DNA of 64,000 nucleotides from Gammaproteobacteria bacterium (GTDB lineage: Bacteria > Pseudomonadota > Gammaproteobacteria > JAADGQ01), in contig JAKITI010000011.1 of the NCBI GenBank assembly GCA_021648145.1, positions 46,154-110,153 on the forward strand. The letters are read 5' to 3'. The notes beneath the pieces are model-generated. The model searched no databases, was not told the origin of the DNA, and saw nothing but the letters and a program-made list of their open reading frames with translations. Position 1 is the stretch's first letter. Each line of letters begins with the position of its first letter. Below are positions 57,977 to 64,000 of the stretch, piece by piece. The translations under genes and the position numbers were made by a program.

Positions 57977-58807
57977 ATGTTTACCATTAAGAATCATCGC
58001 CTTTATCGAGATAATAAATCAGTTTCGTACACGCTGACTCCCAATCGGACAAAAAATTTCGTACTGAAACCCGAAGGTATTTTGCTGCATGACACAGCAG
58101 GACGTTTGGATGGTGATACCACAGTTGACTGGTTTTTAAATCCAGGTGCGAATGCATCAGCTCATCTGGTGGTGCATCGGGATGGTCGTGTGACTCAAAT
58201 GGCAAGATTTAACATGAAAACGTGGCATGCAGGAAGGTCAAGCCTGGGGGGTCGCTCAGGAGTTAATAGCTTTTCCTTGGGTATTGAAATTGTTAATCCA
58301 GGAAAGCTCACTCCTCTTGGGGGAAGATATTATCAAGCATGGTTTGGTGAAATTTACAGTAATAATGATTACTCCATTATTGAAAAGTCTACATCAGAGC
58401 ATGGTGCGGGTGGATGGATGGGGTATACACCTGAACAGTTGGAGGCTGTCGAACAGCTTTCAGTCGCACTATTTCAAAAATACGATCTTCAGTGGCTTTG
58501 GCCTCACTGGAAAGTGAGCCCTGGCCGAAAGGTTGATACCAACCCTCTTTTCCCTCTAGAGCATGTTCGATCAAAAGTGATTGGACGGCAGGAGGATGAA
58601 GGCAATTTTGGTATTATGATTGCCAATACCAATCAACGGCGTTGGCCCTCTTATCACGAAAATGTCATACAGGTGATTCCAGTCGGTACAAGGGTTGAAG
58701 TGATTCGATCTGGAAGGTATCAAAATGATAATGAATACACCGAGTGGTATTTGGTTGAATACAATGGGCATGAAGGTTGGGTTTATGGGGAGTTGATTGA
58801 GTTATGA
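57977..58807 (+). CDS. N-acetylmuramoyl-L-alanine amidase with SH3 domain
   Basis: 276 residues; zinc amidase_2 fold with H38 (I-L-L-H-D-T-A), H83 (T-W-H-A-G) and the H-W-K-V-S-P-G-R-K-V-D-T-N-P end motif. A bacterial SH3 domain occupies about 215-276 (V-I-P-V-G-T-R-V-E-V-I, G-W-V-Y-G-E-L). No signal peptide, so it may act in the cytoplasm, as AmpD does, in wall recycling. amgK follows after 7 bases. Confidence 0.85.
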   Translation: MFTIKNHRLYRDNKSVSYTLTPNRTKNFVLKPEGILLHDTAGRLDGDTTVDWFLNPGANASAHLVVHRDGRVTQMARFNMKTWHAGRSSLGGRSGVNSFSLGIEIVNPGKLTPLGGRYYQAWFGEIYSNNDYSIIEKSTSEHGAGGWMGYTPEQLEAVEQLSVALFQKYDLQWLWPHWKVSPGRKVDTNPLFPLEHVRSKVIGRQEDEGNFGIMIANTNQRRWPSYHENVIQVIPVGTRVEVIRSGRYQNDNEYTEWYLVEYNGHEGWVYGELIEL

Positions 58808-58814
58808 ATAGTTA

Positions 58815-59783
58815 ATGGACACTCGATTAAAAGCCATTCAGCAGTGGTTGTTGGATGAGGTTAAGTTAAACCGTTTTGACCTGAAACCTGCCTCCAGTGA
58901 TGCCAGCTTTCGGCGTTATTTTCGTGTTGATACAGGCACAGAAACGTTCATTGTGATGGATGCGCCCCCCGAAAAAGAAGATTGCCATCCTTTTGTAGAT
59001 ATTGCGAAGGTATTGGGGCAGGCAGGCTTGAATACACCGCGTATTATTGCACAAGATCTGCAGCAGGGTTTTTTGTTGCTGAGTGATCTGGGTTCACGCC
59101 TGTTTCTGGATGAGTTGAATGATGATTCGGTCGAATTACTTTACGGCGATGCACTGAGTTCACTTCATCAGTTACAGAAAATCCCACATAACAGTTTACC
59201 ACTGCCGAGCTATTCAGAGGATCTGTTACAGCAAGAGATGATGTTGTTTCATGACTGGTTTCTGGAGCAACACCTTGCTATTAAACTAAGCACGAAAGAT
59301 CAAACGGTTTTGTTTGATGCGTTTAAAATGCTGACCGAATCTGCACTCGAACAGCCTCAGGTTTGGGTGCATCGAGACTATCATTCACGTAACTTGATGG
59401 TGCTTGAAAAAGAGAGCCCAGGTATTCTGGATTTTCAGGATGCGGTGATCGGGCCGGTGACCTATGATTTGGTGTCGTTATTGCGAGATTGTTATATTGC
59501 TTGGCCGAGAGAACGGGTGGAAACATGGGTTGCAACGTATTATCAGCGTTGTGGTACTGATTTAGAAGATGTTTCTGAAGCACAATTTTTACGCTGGTTT
59601 GACCTTATGGGCGTACAGCGTCACTTAAAGGCAATCGGGATTTTTTCACGTTTAAATATTCGGGATGGAAAGCCCGGCTATCTTGGTGATATTCCACGAA
59701 CATTAAATTATGTCAGAGATGTTTGTGAGCGTTATGAGGAGTTGAAACTATTTAGAAAACTCTTGAGTCAAATTCCAGAGTAG
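58815..59783 (+). CDS. amgK: Sugar-amine kinase AmgK
   Basis: 322 residues, aminoglycoside phosphotransferase fold. D-A-S-F-R-R-Y-F-R-V at the start, H-R-D-Y-H-S-R-N catalytic loop and I-L-D-F-Q-D-A metal site. AmgK phosphorylates N-acetylmuramate at C1 in the recycling route that bypasses de novo UDP-MurNAc synthesis. The usual partner murU is not next to it; its end overlaps the convergent dedA gene by 36 bases. Confidence 0.88.
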   Translation: MDTRLKAIQQWLLDEVKLNRFDLKPASSDASFRRYFRVDTGTETFIVMDAPPEKEDCHPFVDIAKVLGQAGLNTPRIIAQDLQQGFLLLSDLGSRLFLDELNDDSVELLYGDALSSLHQLQKIPHNSLPLPSYSEDLLQQEMMLFHDWFLEQHLAIKLSTKDQTVLFDAFKMLTESALEQPQVWVHRDYHSRNLMVLEKESPGILDFQDAVIGPVTYDLVSLLRDCYIAWPRERVETWVATYYQRCGTDLEDVSEAQFLRWFDLMGVQRHLKAIGIFSRLNIRDGKPGYLGDIPRTLNYVRDVCERYEELKLFRKLLSQIPE

Positions 59784-61031
59784 TGTGATTTCTTTATCAT
59801 CTTTTTTAACTGTTTCGAACAAAATTTGATCAGATTCTATTTTAAATGGCTGAGTCTGTGAATCATTTAAAGGCAGATTAAGCACGGGCCAGATGGGGCG
59901 CAGAGTTTGAGATGAAATATTGCCCACCCAGAGAGTTTCTGTTTTTCCTGAAGGCATTGTAATAGTGGTTTGTGTCGGCCATAGTTGAAGTACTTGGCGT
60001 TGTTTGTTGATATCGTCTGCGTGCATTAAAATCAAAGGGGTCAGAATCGACTGGTCTGTGCTTACATGTATTGCTTGCTGGAATAGATGGATCAATCGAC
60101 TCTGACCCTTTTGATTTAGTACCGGAAGTTCGCTGATCGGGCTGTCGTGCGCCATGAGCATAAGTACACTGGTCAAATTTAAGCTTTCTGGTGTCTGCCA
60201 GCCTGCTGCTTTTAATTTACTTTCTAAGTCTGTAGCCGACCCGACCCATTGAATATTTGTGACTGGTATCGTGACAGAAGGTGCATTTTGCCAAGTTGTA
60301 AAGCTGATGGTTTGTTTAATGGTGTCGGGTACTTTCGGTGATTCATACAAGGTGAATATCAGGCTTATTGAAACAACCAGGATAACAGCAGCGCTCATTA
60401 CTCTTCGATTCTGTGGAATGGTAATAAACAGCTTTTTGATCAACCATGCAATAAGCCATATGAATAGTGCGATAATGATTAATAGAAAAATCAGGTGCAT
60501 CATGACATCCGATGCAAGCTCCAAAGAAGTACCAAATGCAACGCCCGGCAATATATAAACTGGAGCCCAGGCAAGTGCGGATAGGATATTGATAATCGTA
60601 AAACGCAGTGGCGACATGGCCATCATGCCGGCAATCGTGGGAACAATGGCGCGTATGGGGCCGACAAACCGACCGAAAGCGATGCTTTTTCCACCGTGTT
60701 TATGAAAAAAAACTTCACCTCGACTGAAAAGTTTCGGGTGGTTTTTGAAAGGCCAGATATGGTGAAGTTGTTCACGGTAGTGATAACCCAGCCAGAAACT
60801 GATGCCATCGCCTACGATTGCGCCTGCGGCCGCCCATGCAAGTGTTGGCCAAAGCTCTAATGTGCCTGTGCCAATTAATGCACCCACACCAAATAGTAGC
60901 GCAGCCCCTGGCACCAGTACGCCGACAATTACGAGCGATTCGATCATTGCGATCAAAAAAACAATAAAGCCTGCTTGATTGGGGTGAAGGGCGACCCAGT
61001 CCATTAGGGGTTGTACAAATGTTTCAATCAT
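59748..61031 (-). CDS. DedA-family membrane protein with LssY-like C-terminus
   Basis: 427 residues. The first about 210 residues are DedA: G-A-A-L-L-F-G-V-G-A-L-I-G-T-G, G-D-G-I-S-F-W-L-G-Y and G-R-F-V-G-P-I-R-A-I-V-P-T-I-A-G-M. DedA proteins move lipids across the membrane. The rest, after two further helices, resembles LssY_C and is probably periplasmic (W-V-G-S-A-T-D-L). Fusion of these two parts is known in proteobacteria. Starts 6 bases after the tolC stop, same strand. Confidence 0.85.
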   Translation of the reverse strand: MIETFVQPLMDWVALHPNQAGFIVFLIAMIESLVIVGVLVPGAALLFGVGALIGTGTLELWPTLAWAAAGAIVGDGISFWLGYHYREQLHHIWPFKNHPKLFSRGEVFFHKHGGKSIAFGRFVGPIRAIVPTIAGMMAMSPLRFTIINILSALAWAPVYILPGVAFGTSLELASDVMMHLIFLLIIIALFIWLIAWLIKKLFITIPQNRRVMSAAVILVVSISLIFTLYESPKVPDTIKQTISFTTWQNAPSVTIPVTNIQWVGSATDLESKLKAAGWQTPESLNLTSVLMLMAHDSPISELPVLNQKGQSRLIHLFQQAIHVSTDQSILTPLILMHADDINKQRQVLQLWPTQTTITMPSGKTETLWVGNISSQTLRPIWPVLNLPLNDSQTQPFKIESDQILFETVKKDDKEITLLWNLTQEFSK

Positions 61032-61037
61032 GAAAAA

Positions 61038-62366
61038 TTAGAGAAACCAGTGATTGATCTGTTCCAGATCCGAGGGCGAGAGGCTACCCGTGGCTTGTTT
61101 GAGGCGGAGTGTGTTGATGATGTAGTCATAGCGAGACCGAGACAGATCATATTGCGCACGATAAAGTTTTTTCGTGGCTTGTAAAAGATCAACGGTTGTT
61201 CGTGTGCCGACTTCCAGTCCAGTTTTAATTGCTTGCAATGCACTTTGATTGGAAATAACCGCTTGTGCAAGTGCCGTAGTTTGGCTGATGTTGCTGATTA
61301 CACCTAAGTAAGCCTGGCGTGTCTGGCGTTTCACTGCACGTTGTTGTTGTTTTAATAACTGTCTGTTTTGCTCGAGTTGATCGTGAGCCTGGCGAGTTTG
61401 AGAGCTGATGGCTCCACCGAGATAGATGGGGACATTGAGCACTAAACCAACGGATGTATTATCAATGTCACTGGAGCCAAAGCCACCTCCAGCAGCCACA
61501 CTCTTGGAGTGGTTGGCGACAATATCCAGAGTGGGGTAATGGCCGCCACGGAGCCGTTTGACTTCTTGGCGGAGCCGTTTGTTTTGTAGTTTTGTGGATT
61601 CAAGCTGGAGGTTTTGTTGCAAAGCCTGTTCAACCCATTGACGAGCATTGTTTGGTGTGGGTTCCACTTGCTTTGCAGTTGGGTCAAGCTTTGCAAGTTT
61701 GGTTTGAGGTTGGTCTGTAATCTCTTGTAATGCATCAAAGCTTAGAGTTAGAGCGTTTTCAGCAATAATCGTCTGTGTGACAGCAATATCAAAACCCGCC
61801 TGTGCCTCATGTACATCGGTGATGGCTATGAGTCCCACTTCAAATCGTTGCTTGGTCTGTTTGAGTTGTAGTTCGAGAGCCTGCTCTTCTGATTGGCTGA
61901 ATCTAAGAAAATCCTGAGCGGCAAGTACATCAAAGTAGCGCGTCGCTAAACGAATGATGAGCGCTTGTTCAGCGCCACGCAGTGCAGTTTCAGTTTGTTG
62001 AATTTGAATGGAAGACTGGCGGTATTGCACCCATGCATTATGGCGGTAGATCGGTTGTGTTAAGTTCAGGCTGTATCCGTGGCTGTTATAACGGTCATCC
62101 GTCACAATATCTACCGCATTGAACTGCCCGACTTTTCCATTTTGTACGTTATATGTGGTGTTAGCAGAAAAATTAATTGATGGCAGTAGTTGAGAGCGGC
62201 TTTGAATTTTGCCTTCTTTAGCAATGTTCAGAGCAATTTGTGCCTGCCCCAGTTCTGGGTCATGTTGTATGGCTTGCTGATGCAAAGATAAAAGGTCATC
62301 AGCCAGTGCAGATGCGGGAAGTAAAAATAAAACAACTCCCGCATATACCCAGTAATTTAAGCGCAT
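61038..62366 (-). CDS. tolC: TolC-family outer-membrane efflux protein
   Basis: 443 residues from the ATG at 62366, chosen because it gives a clean signal peptide (L-L-P-A-S-A-L-A-D-D); the longer frame to 62414 overlaps the upstream gene. Two halves of the TolC repeat: L-L-S-L-H-Q-Q-A-I-Q-H-D-P and the second half with G-L-E-V-G-T-R-T-T-V-D-L-L. Exit duct for pumps and type I secretion. Between a methyltransferase gene and dedA. Confidence 0.93.
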   Translation of the reverse strand: MRLNYWVYAGVVLFLLPASALADDLLSLHQQAIQHDPELGQAQIALNIAKEGKIQSRSQLLPSINFSANTTYNVQNGKVGQFNAVDIVTDDRYNSHGYSLNLTQPIYRHNAWVQYRQSSIQIQQTETALRGAEQALIIRLATRYFDVLAAQDFLRFSQSEEQALELQLKQTKQRFEVGLIAITDVHEAQAGFDIAVTQTIIAENALTLSFDALQEITDQPQTKLAKLDPTAKQVEPTPNNARQWVEQALQQNLQLESTKLQNKRLRQEVKRLRGGHYPTLDIVANHSKSVAAGGGFGSSDIDNTSVGLVLNVPIYLGGAISSQTRQAHDQLEQNRQLLKQQQRAVKRQTRQAYLGVISNISQTTALAQAVISNQSALQAIKTGLEVGTRTTVDLLQATKKLYRAQYDLSRSRYDYIINTLRLKQATGSLSPSDLEQINHWFL

Positions 62367-62379
62367 TTTTCTGGCGACT

Positions 62380-63036
62380 TTAAAATTTAAAACGTGACTC
62401 AGGTTGAGGTGCATTTTTGAGTGGTTTCAGTTCGGTTTCATACTGATCTTCACGTTCCCATTCATTTTCACCGGTGCGCGTAATGATGATGACTGTCATC
62501 ACGGGTGCGTCACCGATGATAGCAAAGAGTCGTCCACCCACCTTCAGACGATCAGCATAGGCATGAGGGTAAAGTGGCAGTGAACCTGTAATTGCAATCA
62601 CGTCATAGGGCGCGTTGGTATCCCAATCGGTGGCGGCATCACCCGTTTCTAAGGTCGCATTATTAATCGCCTGTTTTTGCAAACGATCAGCAGCGATTTC
62701 AGTAAATTCGGGGATGATATCAACACTTGTGACATGCTGGCCTGATTTAGCGAGCAGTGCGGTGACATAACCGCTGCCAGTACCGACTTCTAAAATATTA
62801 TCGTTAAGCTGAATATCGAGTGCCTGTATCATGCGGGCTTCAACGCGAGGTGGCATCATCTCTTCACCATGGCCTAATGGCAAGCTGGTGTCTGTGTAGG
62901 CCAAAGCTTCATGTTCTTGTGAAACGAATAGTTCGCGTGGAGTGGTATCCAACAGATCCAGAACGGTAGGTTCAAGCACATGCCAGGGGCGGATCTGCTG
63001 TTCAATCATGTTATATCGGGCTTGAGCTAAACTCAT
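62380..63036 (-). CDS. Pcm-family protein methyltransferase
   Basis: 218 residues. M-I-E-Q-Q-I-R-P-W-x-V-L-E, D-N-I-L-E-V-G-T-G-S-G-Y-V-T (SAM site) and I-I-R-T are of the protein-L-isoaspartate O-methyltransferase family. The substrate loop G-H-G-E-E-M-M-P-P-R differs from the classic Pcm G-Q-T-I-S-Q-P. Such Pcm-like genes next to tolC are frequent in gammaproteobacteria. First gene of the tolC-dedA operon. Confidence 0.85.
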   Translation of the reverse strand: MSLAQARYNMIEQQIRPWHVLEPTVLDLLDTTPRELFVSQEHEALAYTDTSLPLGHGEEMMPPRVEARMIQALDIQLNDNILEVGTGSGYVTALLAKSGQHVTSVDIIPEFTEIAADRLQKQAINNATLETGDAATDWDTNAPYDVIAITGSLPLYPHAYADRLKVGGRLFAIIGDAPVMTVIIITRTGENEWEREDQYETELKPLKNAPQPESRFKF

Positions 63037-63156
63037 GACTTTTCCGTGCCTCTGTCAATTATATCAAAAAGCCTAAAGGGTAAGCGCTTTGAACTGTGAA
63101 GGCAACTTCATCGTGTGACTCATTCTCTTATAGTATTGGAATGGGTTGAGTTAATA

Positions 63157-63271
63157 CTCCTGATCGGGAATATTGTTTTGCAAAAAATAGTTTAAGAGGT
63201 TATATTTCCTGTACGGGAATAATTTTTGAGTGAGGCCATGAAGTCGAGTGATAAAGTACTGTACGGGAATA
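63157..63271. promoter_or_regulatory. Three HipB-type operators
   Basis: Copies of the 16-base form c-t-C-C-T-G-A-T-C-G-G-G-A-A-T-A or close variants at 63157-63172, 63206-63221 (TTCCTGTACGGGAATA) and 63256-63271 (GTACTGTACGGGAATA). They are 49 and 50 bases apart, centre to centre. Each contains a TCC-N6-GGA type palindrome in the first two; the third keeps the right arm. The third lies inside the hipB coding region. Autoregulation by the HTH protein is the likely meaning. Confidence 0.8.
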
Positions 63272-63498
63272 TTTCATCTTCACAAGATTTGGGCTTTATC
63301 ATACGTGAGGCTCGTAAACAGCAAGGTGCAACGCAGGCTGAATTTGCGGCACTTTGTGGCGTTGGGGTGCGTTTTGTTTCAGATTTGGAGAATGGCAAAG
63401 CAACCGCTGAGCTGGGTAAGGTGCTGAGTGTTATTCAATGTTTGGGTTTGGAACTGAGCTTGCAGCCTCGGGACTATAGAAACAAAGGTCAAGGATAA
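63238..63498 (+). CDS. hipB: HipB-like HTH antitoxin/repressor
   Basis: 86 residues from ATG 63238; GTGAGG is just upstream and TTG 63226 is inferior. Xre-type helix-turn-helix: L-G-F-I-I-R-E-A-R-K-Q-Q-G-A-T-Q-A-E-F, G-V-G-V-R-F-V-S-D-L-E-N-G-K. The turn G-V-G-x-R-F-V-S-D-L-E is typical of HipB. Its stop shares a base with the hipA start. hipA is broken, so it may persist as a regulator or be decaying. Confidence 0.85.
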   Translation: MKSSDKVLYGNISSSQDLGFIIREARKQQGATQAEFAALCGVGVRFVSDLENGKATAELGKVLSVIQCLGLELSLQPRDYRNKGQG

Positions 63499-63873
63499 TG
63501 GCTTTATCGGTATATCTGAATCATGATTCTGTGGGTCAACTACAACCGATGGAAAACAGGTTAGCCTGCCTCATGGCGGGTCGCCAAGCTCACATATTTT
63601 AAAGCCCGCCATTCGTGAATATCAAAATAGTACAATTAATGAAGCGTATTGCATGAGGTTGGCGCAGGCAGTGAGCTTATCTGTTCCCGAAGTAACATTA
63701 CATCGCACTCAGCAGCAGTGGCTCTACTTGATTCGCCGTTATGATCGAGAGTTGGGCCATGACCAAAAAATAAAGCGTTTGCACCAGGAAGACTTTTGCC
63801 AAGCGTTGAGTATATTGCCTGAAATTAAGTATGAAAAAGAAGGTGGTGTTAGTTTTTCAGACTGTTTTAAATT
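63498..63873 (+). pseudogene. hipA: hipA kinase toxin, broken by deletion and IS insertion
   Basis: The ATG at 63498 overlaps the hipB stop and starts M-A-L-S-V-Y-L-N-H-D-S-V-G-Q-L, like HipA N-termini. The frame stops at 63600. In another frame from about 63560 comes L-P-H-G-G-S-P-S-S-H-I-L-K-P, which is HipA nucleotide-loop sequence about 130 residues further on, then H-Q-E-D-F-C-Q-A-L and I-K-Y-E-K-E-G-G. So about 130 codons are deleted with a frameshift, and the match stops at 63873 where an IS begins. No kinase core can form. Confidence 0.82.
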
Positions 63874-64000
63874 GGGTCTATGCCAGATCGAGTGTAAATG
63901 GTACATTACCATCCTATTTTTCAGGTTAATAATATCATGAATAGCAGTGACATATTTGCCCTTGCCTTGGGATTAAATGACCCTTGGGAAATCACTAATG
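63874..64000 (+). mobile_element. Left end of an ISL3-family insertion sequence
   Basis: HipA-like sequence ends and a GGGTCTATGCCAGATCGAGT-type end begins at 63874; ISL3 elements have ends starting GG(G/C)TCT. The transposase starts at 63937, 63 bases in. An 8-base target duplication, expected for the family, would be TTTAAATT at 63866-63873. The rest of the element is outside the window, so the assignment is to family level and the end is inferred. Confidence 0.7.
63937..64000 (+). CDS. ISL3-family transposase, N-terminus only
   Basis: ATG at 63937 (sharing bases with a stop in the hipA remnant frame). The 21 visible residues read M-N-S-S-D-I-F-A-L-A-L-G-L-N-D-P-W-E-I-T-N, which matches ISL3 transposase starts (L-F-x-x-A-L-G-L-x-x-P-W). 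The DDE core lies beyond the window. Confidence 0.75.
   Translation, partial: MNSSDIFALALGLNDPWEITN

Overview
The window looks like a chromosomal segment of a gammaproteobacterium of moderate to low GC. The evidence is a full-length HrpA helicase, the queA-tgt-yajC-secD-secF block, RNase P RNA of the gamma/beta class A type, AmgK and PilT. The presence of multihaem cytochromes and an iodate-reductase-like operon points to a respiratory generalist or chemolithotroph of redox-gradient water or sediment. The genus cannot be told from the sequence alone.

Layout. 1-4.5 kb: a MipA/OmpV-type outer-membrane protein with a DUF3019 partner and the first codons of a probable regulator, a large unrecognised lipoprotein with a duplicated motif, and endonuclease IV. 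4.7-19.2 kb: a compact, same-strand set of 13 genes for extracellular electron transfer. It holds a tetrahaem cytochrome resembling filament-forming OmcE-type proteins, a prolyl isomerase, an outer-membrane beta-barrel, three trihaem cytochromes, a lipoprotein joining a cupredoxin domain to a helical domain, two NHL beta-propeller lipoproteins, an 11-haem cytochrome, a private System II cytochrome c maturation pair (ResB/CcsA) and a TPR protein. 19.2-23.3 kb: pilT, two tandem PAS-GGDEF diguanylate cyclases and a small lipoprotein. 23.4-28.8 kb: queA-tgt-yajC-secD-secF. 28.9-32.5 kb: a beta-propeller protein, an OmpA protein with thrombospondin-type-3 repeats and a DUF481 protein. 32.5-42.8 kb: hrpA, tRNA-Lys, an M16 peptidase pair, rsmD-coaD-ferredoxin-ggt and a zinc-finger protein. 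42.9-46.9 kb: aquaporin, a Fur-box-preceded Fe(III) uptake pair and the RNase P RNA gene.

47.2-53.6 kb holds the second notable system: two di-haem MauG/CcpA-type peroxidases, a Tat-exported Rieske protein and an AioA-family molybdopterin enzyme. This is the gene content of dissimilatory iodate reductase (idrABP1P2), and it is followed, after a terminator, by tatA and tatB without tatC. 53.6-63.0 kb: a class III aminotransferase, a second copy of the helical domain found in the electron-transfer cluster, a membrane-anchored peptide-binding protein, a cell-wall amidase, AmgK, a DedA-LssY protein, TolC and a Pcm-family methyltransferase. 63.1-64.0 kb: a HipB-like repressor with three evenly spaced operators, a hipA reduced to fragments, and the left end of an ISL3-family insertion sequence that interrupts it.

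How they fit together. The 4.7-19.2 kb genes contain all layers of a periplasm-to-surface electron path: periplasmic trihaem carriers, a barrel, candidate surface or filament cytochromes, a folding factor and haem-attachment machinery. The 47-53 kb genes encode a periplasmic terminal reductase with peroxide detoxification and a Tat export aid. Both claims rest on motifs and gene content and have not been tested by database search.
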